Source of the DNA: JBLHZY01 sp047631555
GTDB taxonomy: Bacteria > Pseudomonadota > Alphaproteobacteria > Rhodobacterales > Rhodobacteraceae
Reading direction: 5' to 3'
Assembly: GCA_047631555.1 (NCBI GenBank)
Contig: JBLHZY010000003.1
Span: forward strand, 1 to 64,000
Length of the DNA: 64,000 nt
Shown here: piece after piece, positions 24,553 to 33,399 of the stretch
How the letters are laid out: the number at the start of each line of letters is the position of its first letter
Position numbering within the stretch: position 1 is the stretch's first letter
Notes under the pieces: generated by a model
Database searches by the model: none
What the model was told of the DNA's origin: nothing
The model's input: only the letters and a program-made list of their open reading frames with translations
Program-made: the position numbers and the translations under genes

Positions 24553-25314
24553 CTATTGCGCCACCAGCACAACTTCGGTTTCCCAGCCGCGGCATTTCTC
24601 GATCAAATCTTTGGGCATCGAATCAATGAAAACGGCATCCAGATCCGCCAGCGAGGCGATGCGCACCGGGGCCGAACGGGCGAGCTTTGAAGCATCTGTT
24701 ACGAGGAAAGCTTTGCGCGCCTGCGCGATGATCGCTTTGGAAACCCGCACCTCCTGCAAATCGAAGTCCAAAAGATCGCCGTCACTGTCGAGCGCGGACG
24801 TCCCGATGATCGCGTAATCGACTTTGAATTGCTCGACAATTTGCGCCGTAAGATCGCCGACAAGCCCGCCATCCGAGCGGCGCAAAAGCCCGCCCGCAAC
24901 CACGACATCGCAGCTTTCATTGGCGACCAAGATATTGGCAACATTCATGTTATTCGTCACCACGGTGATGTTGCGATGGTTCAGAAGTTCGCGCGCGACC
25001 GCTTCGGTGGAGGTGCCCAGATTGAGGAAAAGCGAAGAATTATCCGGGATCATCGCCGCACAAGCGCGCCCGATCGAGGCCTTCTCAATATCGTGCAAAC
25101 CGCGCCGCTCTTCATAGCCTATATTGGCCACGCCAGAGGGCATCATCGCGCCGCCATGGACCCGATCCAACTTGCCCGCATCAGAGAGATCGCTCAGATC
25201 GCGGCGGATCGTTTGCAGCGTCACATTAAAGCGCGCGGCAAGCGCCTCAACGGTCACTTTGCCCTCCGTCTTGGCAATCTCAAGAATTTCGCTTTGTCGA
25301 AAACTCAGCGCCAT
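24553..25314 (-). CDS. glpR: DeoR-family repressor of glycerol metabolism
   Basis: This 253-residue protein has an N-terminal DeoR HTH (FRQSEILEIAKTEGKVTVEA, then VTLQTIRRDLSDLSDAGKL and RVHGGA) and a C-terminal sugar-phosphate sensor domain (LFLNLGTSTEAVAREL, TNNMNVA, GGLLRRSDGGLVGDL, DFDLQEVRVSKAI). It is transcribed away from glpD and very probably represses the glp operon until glycerol 3-phosphate binds. Confidence 0.92.
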   Translation of the reverse strand: MALSFRQSEILEIAKTEGKVTVEALAARFNVTLQTIRRDLSDLSDAGKLDRVHGGAMMPSGVANIGYEERRGLHDIEKASIGRACAAMIPDNSSLFLNLGTSTEAVARELLNHRNITVVTNNMNVANILVANESCDVVVAGGLLRRSDGGLVGDLTAQIVEQFKVDYAIIGTSALDSDGDLLDFDLQEVRVSKAIIAQARKAFLVTDASKLARSAPVRIASLADLDAVFIDSMPKDLIEKCRGWETEVVLVAQ

Positions 25315-25658
25315 TTACATGCTCCTCTTCAGCGCCCCGCCCAAAGAATTAGGCTTTTGGATTCGCGCTGCGGCGCGTCGGGTGTAGCCGCTAAAGGCCA
25401 TAAAAAGAAAGAAAAACCGATATAACCCTACGGAACCGCGCCAAAACCGCAAAAAAGAGAACATCAACCGGCCGATTCGCCCCTCTGCGGGGCTTTAAGC
25501 GCGGGCTTCTGGGCTAACTCGCCTGTCCAAAACCGCAATAAATCCGCGTTATACCCGCGCTTTTACCCTAAAACGAACTTTTTCGAAACTTCTCTTTGAC
25601 AAAGCGCGCCTTCCCGTGTTCCTTTCCAGCGTCTTTACCTTGGGGAGGAGAGGATCTC
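25315..25658. promoter_or_regulatory. glpR-glpD divergent promoter region
   Basis: This 344-bp region must contain both promoters. A candidate GlpR site lies at 25572-25587, AACGAACTTTTTCGAA, with CGAA and TTCG as the half-sites; the E. coli GlpR operator also uses TTCG/CGAA halves, but in the opposite order. A TTGACA lies at 25596-25601 without a convincing -10 box. The glpD ribosome-binding site GGGGAGGAGAGG stands just before the GTG start. Confidence 0.4.
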
Positions 25659-27269
25659 GTGGCAAGCCGCGCTCATCAGTCAGAACAGCCTAGAGATGTC
25701 GTCGATGTCTTTGTCATCGGCGGCGGGATCAATGGCTGTGGCATTGCGCGCGATGCGGCGGGGCGCGGGCTAAGCGTGACGCTGGCCGAAATGGGCGACC
25801 TGGCCCAAGCGACCTCTTCTGCTTCTACCAAATTGTTTCATGGCGGGCTGCGTTATCTTGAGTATTTTGAGGTCGGTCTGGTGCGCAAAGCCTTGATCGA
25901 GCGGGAGGTTTTGCTAAAGGCGATGCCGCATATCTCTTGGCCGATGCGCTTTGTGCTGCCCTATCACCGCGACATGCGGTTTGAGAATGAAACGCCGACC
26001 TCAAAGCTTCTTTCCTTCATTATGCCTTGGATGCGCGGTCGCCGCCCTGCTTGGCTGATCCGTTTGGGGCTGTTTTTGTATGATCACCTTGGCGGGCGTA
26101 AAATCCTTCCGCCGACAACCACGCTCAATTTGCATAGCGCGCCTGAAGGGGCCGTTTTGAATACCAAATTCGAGAAGGCCTTTGAATATTCCGACTGCTG
26201 GATTGATGATGCACGCCTCGTTGTTTTGAACGCGCGCGATGCCCAGGACCGTGGCGCGACGATCCTGACCCGCGCCGAGGTGAAATCTGCCAAACGGGTT
26301 GCCGGGCTTTGGGACATCGAAGTGCTTCACCACGACGGCCAAACGACCCATCACCAAGCGCGCGCGCTGATAAATGCTGGCGGGCCATGGGTTGAAAAAC
26401 TTCTCCGCAAAACGCTGGCTCAAGAAAGCACCGAGGGCGTTCGCCTAGTCCGGGGCAGCCATATAATCACCAAGAAACTATTCGATCACGGCAAGTGCTA
26501 TTTCTTTCAAGGCAGCGACGGACGGATCATTTTCGCCATTCCTTACGAGGAAGATTTTACCTTGATCGGAACGACAGATCTTGATCATGAGGGCGATCCA
26601 AAGCGCGCCGAGTGTACGCCCGAAGAACAGCAATACCTGTGCGATTTCGTCTCTGAATACATGCGCCGTGAGGTCACCCGCGAGGACATTGTTTGGACCT
26701 TTTCTGGCGTCCGCCCGCTCTATGATGACGGCGCTACATCTGCAACGGCCGCAACGCGCGATTATGTGCTATCCTTGCAATCAAACGAGGGCGCGCCCTT
26801 GCTCAGCATTTTTGGCGGCAAGATCACGACCTATCGCCGCCTTGCCGAAGGCGCGCTTGCGAAACTCGGCCCCTTGCTTGGAAATACTGCTGGCGATTGG
26901 ACTGCTGGCGCGTCGCTTCCGGGCGGTGATTTTGCGGTCGCTGATGTTGGTAAATTGATGGCGGATATTGCCGCGCGCTATCCGTTTTTGGACGGGTTTA
27001 CTGCGCGCCGGATGATCCGCGCCTACGGGCTTGATGCGTTTGAAATTCTCAATGATGCGCAAAGCGCCGCTGATCTTGGCCAGCATTTCGGCGCGGGGCT
27101 TTATCAGCGCGAAGTTGAGTGGATGATGGCGAAAGAATACGCGTGCAAAGCGGATGATGTGATCTGGCGGCGGTCCAAATTGGGGCTGCGGCTAGGCGCA
27201 AATCAGATCGCCCAATTGGAGGATTGGATGGCAGGCCAAAGCACGCAAGGGACTGTCGCCGCACAATAA
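25659..27269 (+). CDS. glpD: Aerobic glycerol-3-phosphate dehydrogenase
   Basis: GlpD oxidises glycerol 3-phosphate to dihydroxyacetone phosphate at the membrane, feeding quinones. The start is GTG at 25659 behind GGAGAGG. The protein has 536 residues. The FAD dinucleotide-binding motif is DVFVIGGGINGCGIARDAAG, then SSASTKLFHGGLRYLEYFEV; AKFEYSDCW-type and GVRPLYDD segments and GGKITTYRRLAE complete the family pattern, followed by the C-terminal cap domain. First gene of the glp operon. Confidence 0.96.
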   Translation: MASRAHQSEQPRDVVDVFVIGGGINGCGIARDAAGRGLSVTLAEMGDLAQATSSASTKLFHGGLRYLEYFEVGLVRKALIEREVLLKAMPHISWPMRFVLPYHRDMRFENETPTSKLLSFIMPWMRGRRPAWLIRLGLFLYDHLGGRKILPPTTTLNLHSAPEGAVLNTKFEKAFEYSDCWIDDARLVVLNARDAQDRGATILTRAEVKSAKRVAGLWDIEVLHHDGQTTHHQARALINAGGPWVEKLLRKTLAQESTEGVRLVRGSHIITKKLFDHGKCYFFQGSDGRIIFAIPYEEDFTLIGTTDLDHEGDPKRAECTPEEQQYLCDFVSEYMRREVTREDIVWTFSGVRPLYDDGATSATAATRDYVLSLQSNEGAPLLSIFGGKITTYRRLAEGALAKLGPLLGNTAGDWTAGASLPGGDFAVADVGKLMADIAARYPFLDGFTARRMIRAYGLDAFEILNDAQSAADLGQHFGAGLYQREVEWMMAKEYACKADDVIWRRSKLGLRLGANQIAQLEDWMAGQSTQGTVAAQ

Positions 27270-27358
27270 TTCCGGGAAGTCCGGAGCAAGATAAATGCCC
27301 AAAACGGGCGCAAGACCAGGCCCGCAAATGCGCGTTTGGATGGGAGTGAAACGAAGAT

Positions 27359-28450
27359 ATGACGCTGGAACTTAGGGATGTGAGCAAGGTCGAAAACGGC
27401 CAGACACATATCCACCCCACCAATTTGACCCTCGAAAATGGCACGATGAATGTGCTGCTCGGGCCAACCCTTTCGGGCAAAACATCTTTGATGCGTCTGA
27501 TGGCTGGTCTGGATGCGCCAAGCACGGGGCAAATCATTTGGAATGGGGCTGATGTGACCGGCATGCGGGTACAGGATCGCCGGGTTGCGATGGTCTATCA
27601 GCAATTCATCAACTACCCTTCGATGAGCGTGTTTGAGAATATCGCTTCGCCGCTGCGCCTTATGGGCAAGACCGCGGCCGAGATCGACGCCGCCGTTCAT
27701 AAAACCGCCGATCTGATGCAGCTCGGCCCATTTTTGCAGCGCAAACCGCTTGAGCTTTCGGGCGGCCAGCAACAACGCTGCGCCCTTGCGCGCGCCTTAG
27801 TCAAAGACGCAGGCCTCGTGCTGCTGGATGAGCCATTGGCCAATCTCGATTATAAGCTGCGCGAAGAGCTGCGGGTCGAAATTCCGCGCATCTTCCAAGA
27901 GGCCGGATCGATCTTTGTTTATGCCACAACTGAACCGGAAGAGGCGCTTTTACTTGGCGGCAATACAGCGACCCTTTGGGAAGGCGCGATCACGCAATTT
28001 GGCCCAACGCCGCGCGTTTATCGCCACCCGGCAGACGCCACAACAGCGCGGGTTTTCTCTGATCCGCCGATGAATTTCCTTGAGATCAATAAAGTTGGCA
28101 CCCGGATGCAATATGGCAATGGTCAATCGGCCGAAATCAGCGATTCAAACCTTGCCGCCCTGCCCGATGGCCGCTTTCGCGCAGGCTTTCGCCCCAACCA
28201 TCTTGAGATCGAGCGCCACTCTAAAGACGCTTTGGCCTTTGCCTGCCAATTGGCCGTGACAGAGATCACCGGATCGGAAACATTCGTGCATTTGGATCAC
28301 GGGGATGAGCGCTGGGTTGGCCTTATTCACGGCATCCGCGATCTCGCGCTTGGCGCGCAGATCACCGCCTATCTTGATCCGGCGCATATTTACATTTTCG
28401 GCGAGGACGGGCGGCTTGTTGCCCCTGCATCCTACGCCGCAGCGGCATAG
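27359..28450 (+). CDS. glpS: Glycerol ABC importer ATPase GlpS (switch His missing)
   Basis: This 363-residue ATPase of a glpSTPQV-type glycerol importer belongs to the MalK-like family. Walker A is GPTLSGKTS (35-43), signature LSGGQQQR (133-140), Walker B LVLLDEP (153-159). The switch (H-loop) position reads VYATTEPEEA, with Thr191 where the family has His. A C-terminal TOBE-like region follows. It pairs with GlpT, whose signature is degenerate, so the two nucleotide sites are unequal. Confidence 0.92.
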   Translation: MTLELRDVSKVENGQTHIHPTNLTLENGTMNVLLGPTLSGKTSLMRLMAGLDAPSTGQIIWNGADVTGMRVQDRRVAMVYQQFINYPSMSVFENIASPLRLMGKTAAEIDAAVHKTADLMQLGPFLQRKPLELSGGQQQRCALARALVKDAGLVLLDEPLANLDYKLREELRVEIPRIFQEAGSIFVYATTEPEEALLLGGNTATLWEGAITQFGPTPRVYRHPADATTARVFSDPPMNFLEINKVGTRMQYGNGQSAEISDSNLAALPDGRFRAGFRPNHLEIERHSKDALAFACQLAVTEITGSETFVHLDHGDERWVGLIHGIRDLALGAQITAYLDPAHIYIFGEDGRLVAPASYAAAA

Positions 28451-28462
28451 GGAGGGCAAGAC

Positions 28463-29551
28463 ATGGCATCCATCACGCTTGATAATCTGGCCCATTCCTA
28501 CATGGCCAATCCGATGTCTGAAAATGACTTCGCGCTCAAGGAACTCAACCACGTTTGGGCAGACGGCGAGGCCTATGCTTTGCTCGGCGCTTCGGGCTGT
28601 GGGAAATCCACGTTGCTCAATATTATTTCGGGACTTTTGCAGCCATCGCGCGGGCGTATTTTGTTTAACGATCAAGATGTTACCAATGCGCCGACGGCTG
28701 AGCGCAACATCGCGCAAGTCTTCCAGTTTCCGGTTGTCTACGACACGATGACCGTGCGCGATAATCTGGCCTTTCCGCTACGCAATCGCGGCGCTGATCC
28801 GGCCTATATCGCGACGCGCGTTCAGCAGATTGCCGCGATGATTGGCATGGAAGATGTGCTTAATCGCAAGGCGCGCGGGCTTACGGCGGACGCTAAGCAA
28901 AAGATCTCACTTGGCCGTGGCATGGTGCGCGAAGATGTGAATGCCTTGCTGTTTGATGAGCCGCTGACGGTCATTGATCCGCATATGAAGTGGGAGCTGC
29001 GCACACAGCTCAAATCGCTGCATCACGAATTTGGCCACACGATGATTTACGTCACCCATGATCAAACCGAGGCGCTGACGTTTGCCGATAAGGTGGTGGT
29101 GATGCACGATGGCCGCGTGGTTCAGATCGGTACGCCGCAAGAGCTGTTTGAACGACCCGCGCATACGTTTGTCGGCTATTTCATCGGCTCGCCGGGGATG
29201 AATGTGATCAAGGCGGATGTGGCTGGCTCGAAGGCGCAGGTTGGCGGGCATGCCATCGATCTGGTCGGCGAATATGGCAAGCCGGAAGGGCGCGTCCAGA
29301 TCGGCATTCGCCCGGAATTCACCACGCTAACAGCGGGCGATACGGGCCTTCCGGTGAAGGTGCTGCGGGTTGAAGACGTTGGTCATCACAAGATCATCCG
29401 CGCCGAGTTTGAGGGCACGTCGATCAACGCGATCGCGCCTGAAGGGGCAGAGATTTCACCGGATATGAACCGCTTGATTTTCGCGCCCGCGCATATGGGC
29501 GTTTACGCAAATGACTGGCGGATTGCGCCTGCTTCGGAGGCAAGCCTATGA
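28463..29551 (+). CDS. glpT: Glycerol ABC importer ATPase GlpT (degenerate signature)
   Basis: The second ATPase (362 residues) has intact Walker A GASGCGKST (42-50), Walker B ALLFDEP (161-167) and switch His199 in VTHDQTEA. The signature position, LSGGQQQR in relatives, reads LTADAKQK (140-147). The C-terminus has TOBE-like strands (IGIRPEFTTL). The stop overlaps the permease start (ATGA). The symbol follows the rhizobial glycerol transporter and is not the E. coli G3P antiporter GlpT. Confidence 0.92.
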   Translation: MASITLDNLAHSYMANPMSENDFALKELNHVWADGEAYALLGASGCGKSTLLNIISGLLQPSRGRILFNDQDVTNAPTAERNIAQVFQFPVVYDTMTVRDNLAFPLRNRGADPAYIATRVQQIAAMIGMEDVLNRKARGLTADAKQKISLGRGMVREDVNALLFDEPLTVIDPHMKWELRTQLKSLHHEFGHTMIYVTHDQTEALTFADKVVVMHDGRVVQIGTPQELFERPAHTFVGYFIGSPGMNVIKADVAGSKAQVGGHAIDLVGEYGKPEGRVQIGIRPEFTTLTAGDTGLPVKVLRVEDVGHHKIIRAEFEGTSINAIAPEGAEISPDMNRLIFAPAHMGVYANDWRIAPASEASL

Positions 29552-30420
29552 ACAAAGTGACCAATCAAAAAGCATGGTTCCTTGTGCTTCCTGTGCTGAT
29601 CCTTGTCGCCTTCTCGGCTGTTATCCCTTTGATGACAGTGGTGAATTACTCGTTCCAAGATACCTTTGGCGCGAACAAATTCTTCTGGGCGGGCTTGGAA
29701 TGGTTTGAAGAGATGCTCGGCTCTGAGCGGCTTCACGGCGCGCTTTGGCGCCAGACGCTTTTCTCGGCGATCATCCTTGCAATCGAGGTGCCGCTTGGCA
29801 TTCTTGTTGCCCTTTGCATGCCAAAGCGCGGCATTTGGGCGAGCGTTTGCCTGATCCTTATGGCGCTGCCGCTGCTGATCCCATGGAATGTTGTTGGTAC
29901 GATCTGGCAGATTTTCGGACGGGTCGATATCGGCCTTTTGGGGCGCGCCCTGACCAGCATTGGGATCGATTATAATTACACCTCTGATGTGATCGATGCA
30001 TGGGCGACCGTGATTGTCATGGACGTTTGGCATTGGACTTCGCTCGTTGCGCTGCTCGCATATGCCGGGCTGCAATCCATCCCTGAGGCCTATTATCAAG
30101 CGGCCAAAATCGATCAGGCGAGCCGCATTTCTGTGTTCCGTTTTATCGAGCTGCCAAAGATGCAAGGCGTGCTGCTTATCGCGATCCTGCTGCGCTTTAT
30201 GGACAGCTTTATGATCTATACCGAGCCGTTCGTTGTGACCGGCGGAGGCCCGGGCAATGCGACGACTTTCCTTTCCATTGATCTGGTCAAAATGGCCATC
30301 GGGCAATTTGATCTGGGGCCAGCGGCGGCATTCTCGCTGATGTATTTCCTCGTGATCCTGCTGATCTCTTGGGTGTTTTACACCGTGATGACCAACCTTG
30401 ATAAACGGGAGGGCAACTGA
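29548..30420 (+). CDS. glpP: Glycerol ABC importer permease GlpP
   Basis: This 290-residue MalF-type inner-membrane permease has six predicted helices. The cytoplasmic coupling loop is AYYQAAKIDQASRISVFRFI, the EAA-type motif that docks on the ATPases. It overlaps glpT (ATGA) and glpQ (TGATG). Confidence 0.92.
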   Translation: MNKVTNQKAWFLVLPVLILVAFSAVIPLMTVVNYSFQDTFGANKFFWAGLEWFEEMLGSERLHGALWRQTLFSAIILAIEVPLGILVALCMPKRGIWASVCLILMALPLLIPWNVVGTIWQIFGRVDIGLLGRALTSIGIDYNYTSDVIDAWATVIVMDVWHWTSLVALLAYAGLQSIPEAYYQAAKIDQASRISVFRFIELPKMQGVLLIAILLRFMDSFMIYTEPFVVTGGGPGNATTFLSIDLVKMAIGQFDLGPAAAFSLMYFLVILLISWVFYTVMTNLDKREGN

Positions 30421-31226
30421 TGAACCGCTTCAACGCCCGCAACGGCTTTATGGCCCTTTATTTGCTCTTCCTGCTGCTGCCGATCTATTGGCTGATCAAC
30501 ATGAGCCTCAAGACGAATGAGGAAATTCTTTCGGTCTTTTCGCTTTGGCCGCGCGATCTGACGTTTGCCAATTACGCGGTGATCCTGACCGATCCGAGCT
30601 GGTATATGGGCTATGTGAATTCGATGATTTACGTGGTGATGAACACGGTGATTTCGATCGCTGTGGCGCTGCCAGCGGCCTATGCGTTTTCGCGGTATAA
30701 CTTCTTGGGCGATAAGCATCTTTTCTTCTGGCTGCTGACCAATCGCATGGCGCCGCCTGCCGTTTTTGCGCTGCCGTTTTTCCAGCTGTATTCCTCTGTT
30801 GGGCTGTTTGACACGCATATCGCGGTGGCACTGGCGCATTGCTTGTTTAACGTCCCCCTTGCGGTTTGGATTTTGGAAGGTTTCATGCGGGGTGTCCCGC
30901 GCGAGATTGATGAGACGGCCTATATCGATGGCTATTCTTTCGGGCGCTTCTTCATCAAGATTTTCATGCCTCTGATTGCCTCTGGTATCGGCGTCGCGGC
31001 GTTCTTTACCTTCATGTTCTCATGGGTCGAGCTGCTGCTTTCGCGTACACTCACTGCCATTGATGCCAAGCCCATTGCCGCGACGATGACGCGGACGGTT
31101 TCGGCCTCGGGGCTTGATTGGGGCGTGCTCGCTGCGGCGGGTGTTCTGACAATCGTACCGGGCGCTTTGGTGATCTATTTCGTTCGCAACTACATAGCCA
31201 AGGGCTTTGCCCTAGGGAGGGTTTGA
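30420..31226 (+). CDS. glpQ: Glycerol ABC importer permease GlpQ
   Basis: The 268-residue MalG-type permease has six helices and the coupling loop REIDETAYIDGYSFGRFFIK. It starts within the glpP stop codon. It forms the channel with GlpP. Confidence 0.92.
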   Translation: MNRFNARNGFMALYLLFLLLPIYWLINMSLKTNEEILSVFSLWPRDLTFANYAVILTDPSWYMGYVNSMIYVVMNTVISIAVALPAAYAFSRYNFLGDKHLFFWLLTNRMAPPAVFALPFFQLYSSVGLFDTHIAVALAHCLFNVPLAVWILEGFMRGVPREIDETAYIDGYSFGRFFIKIFMPLIASGIGVAAFFTFMFSWVELLLSRTLTAIDAKPIAATMTRTVSASGLDWGVLAAAGVLTIVPGALVIYFVRNYIAKGFALGRV

Positions 31227-31228
31227 TC

Positions 31229-31501
31229 ATGGCTTGGATGGCATGGACGTGGCCCACAGCCATATTTTTCATCGTGATCGCTTGCCTGCTGATCACATTC
31301 ACGATCCTCGCGATCAAATATCCCGAGACGCCGCGCGTTGGCGTTTTGCGGATCGAAACGACGCGCGGAGATCGCCTTTTTATTACCCTTCTGGGCTCGG
31401 CCTTTATCAATTTGGCTTGGCTCGGTTTGCTCAGTGCGCCGCAATGGGGCGCGCTGATTGTTTGCCTGTTTTATGCTCTCGCGGTTTTCCGCTGGGTTTA
31501 G
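31229..31501 (+). CDS. Small DUF2160 membrane protein of the glp transporter operon
   Basis: The start at 31229 has GGGAGG eight bases upstream. The 90-residue protein has three hydrophobic helices (about 8-28, 51-66, 70-86). Small proteins of this kind sit at the same place in other glpSTPQV operons and probably assist the transporter. No catalytic motif is present. Confidence 0.8.
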   Translation: MAWMAWTWPTAIFFIVIACLLITFTILAIKYPETPRVGVLRIETTRGDRLFITLLGSAFINLAWLGLLSAPQWGALIVCLFYALAVFRWV

Positions 31502-31571
31502 ACAGGCCTTAACCGGGGGCAAACGGAAATATCCGAGGCCCTCATAACTTGAGTTCCAATGGGAGGACACC

Positions 31572-33281
31572 ATGAACTTTTCACTGAAATCCACCACCGC
31601 GATGGGGGCGATGCTGGCAATGCTGGCCACGCCATCTTTCGCCGGCATGGACGAGGCGAAAGCCTTTCTCGATGCTGAAATCGGCGATCTATCGACGCTA
31701 AGCCGCGCCGAACAGGAAGCCGAATTGAACTGGTTCGTTGATGCTGCCAAGCCGATGGCGGGGATGGACATCAAGGTTGTATCTGAGACGATCACAACCC
31801 ACGAATACGAGTCCAAAGTGCTTGCGCCCGCGTTTACCGCGATCACAGGCATCAAGATCACACACGATCTGATTGGCGAAGGCGATGTGGTTGAAAAGCT
31901 GCAAACCCAGATGCAATCGGGCGAAAACATCTATGACGCCTATATCAACGATTCCGATCTGATCGGGACGCATTGGCGCTATAAGCAGGCCCGCAATCTT
32001 ACTGATTGGATGGCTGGCGAAGGCAAAGACGTGACCAACCCGGGCCTTGATCTCGATGATTTCATCGGCACCGAGTTCACCACAGGCCCGGATGGCAAAC
32101 TCTATCAGCTTCCTGATCAGCAGTTCGCCAACCTCTACTGGTTCCGTTATGATTGGTTCTCCGATCCAGCGATCAAGGCTGAATTCAAAGAGAAATACGG
32201 CTATGATCTTGGCGTTCCGGTAAACTGGACCGCTTATGAAAACATCGCTGAGTTCTTCACAGGCAAGGAAATCGACGGCCAGAAAATCTATGGCAACATG
32301 GACTATGGCAAGAAAGATCCAAGCCTTGGCTGGCGCTTTACTGATGCGTGGATGTCCATGGCGGGCATGGGCGACAAGGGCGAGCCAAACGGCCTTCCGG
32401 TTGATGAGTGGGGCATTCGTGTAAACGAAAACTCCCAGCCTGTTGGTTCTTGTGTGGCGCGCGGCGGGGCAACCAATTCGCCCGCAGCTGTCTATGCGAT
32501 CGAGAAGTACATCAAGTGGCTCAAGGAATATACGCCCCCAGCAGCCGAAGGCATGACCTTTGGTGAAGCGGGCCCAGTTCCGGCACAAGGTGCGATTGCC
32601 CAGCAGATGTTCTGGTACACCGCCTTTACCGCCGATATGGTAAAGCCCGGCATCGCCGTGATGAACGACGATGGCACACCAAAATGGCGCATGGCTCCTT
32701 CGCCACACGGCGCTTATTGGGAAGAAGGCATGAAGGTTGGCTATCAGGACGCCGGTTCTTGGACCCTGATGGAAAGCACCCCTGTGGATCGCGCCAAAGC
32801 CGCTTGGCTCTATGCGCAGTTCATCACATCCAAGACTGTGGACGTGAAGAAATCCCACGTGGGTCTGACCTTCATTCGTGAAAGCACAGTGCAGGACGCA
32901 AGCTTTACTGAGCGTGCGCCCAAACTTGGCGGTCTCGTTGAATTCTACCGCTCACCTGCGCGTGTTCAATGGTCTCCAACAGGCACCAATGTTCCTGATT
33001 ATCCAAAGCTCGCGCAGCTCTGGTGGCAGAACATTGGCGATGCGTCTTCGGGTGCGAAATCCGCTCAGGATGCTTTGAACTCGCTTTGTGAAGAGCAAGA
33101 AAAAGTGCTGATCCGTCTGGAGCGTGCAGGCGTTCAGGGCGATCTTGGTCCTAAGATGAACGAGGAATCCTCCGAGGCCGAATGGCTCGCCAAACCTGGT
33201 GCGCCTAAAGCCAAACTGGCGGATGAAAATCCAGCGCCGATGACTGTCGATTACGACAAACTCATCGCGTCTTGGAACTAA
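31572..33281 (+). CDS. glpV: Glycerol-binding periplasmic protein GlpV
   Basis: The 569-residue solute-binding protein has a Sec signal peptide (TTAMGAMLAMLATPSFA, cut near residue 24) without a lipobox, so it is soluble in the periplasm. Conserved stretches include SETITTHEYESKVLAPAF, QMQSGENIYDAYINDSDLIG and QQMFWYTAFTADMV. The long size is normal for this glycerol-binding group. Codon use suggests high expression. Confidence 0.93.
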   Translation: MNFSLKSTTAMGAMLAMLATPSFAGMDEAKAFLDAEIGDLSTLSRAEQEAELNWFVDAAKPMAGMDIKVVSETITTHEYESKVLAPAFTAITGIKITHDLIGEGDVVEKLQTQMQSGENIYDAYINDSDLIGTHWRYKQARNLTDWMAGEGKDVTNPGLDLDDFIGTEFTTGPDGKLYQLPDQQFANLYWFRYDWFSDPAIKAEFKEKYGYDLGVPVNWTAYENIAEFFTGKEIDGQKIYGNMDYGKKDPSLGWRFTDAWMSMAGMGDKGEPNGLPVDEWGIRVNENSQPVGSCVARGGATNSPAAVYAIEKYIKWLKEYTPPAAEGMTFGEAGPVPAQGAIAQQMFWYTAFTADMVKPGIAVMNDDGTPKWRMAPSPHGAYWEEGMKVGYQDAGSWTLMESTPVDRAKAAWLYAQFITSKTVDVKKSHVGLTFIRESTVQDASFTERAPKLGGLVEFYRSPARVQWSPTGTNVPDYPKLAQLWWQNIGDASSGAKSAQDALNSLCEEQEKVLIRLERAGVQGDLGPKMNEESSEAEWLAKPGAPKAKLADENPAPMTVDYDKLIASWN

Positions 33282-33298
33282 TCCGGCGTTAAATCACT

Positions 33299-33334
33299 GG
33301 CCGGGGCGTTTGAGATAAGCGCCCCGGCCTTTTC
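33299..33334 (+). terminator. Terminator between glpV and glpK
   Basis: GGCCGGGGCG, loop TTTGAGATAA, GCGCCCCGGCC followed by TTTTC. It may end most transcripts after the highly needed binding protein and lower glpK expression. Confidence 0.82.
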
Positions 33335-33399
33335 ATGCGCGCTTGCGACAGACGCGCGCGCGCGGCAAACTAAGGGCAATCGGCGTTGGGAGGCACCAC

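Noticed and set aside
23244..24629. A 461-codon open frame antisense to rpsA
   Set aside because: It is a by-product of rpsA codon use. No motif, and no ribosome-binding site at its start.
31698..32858. A 386-codon open frame antisense to glpV
   Set aside because: It lies fully inside the binding-protein gene, with low-information composition.
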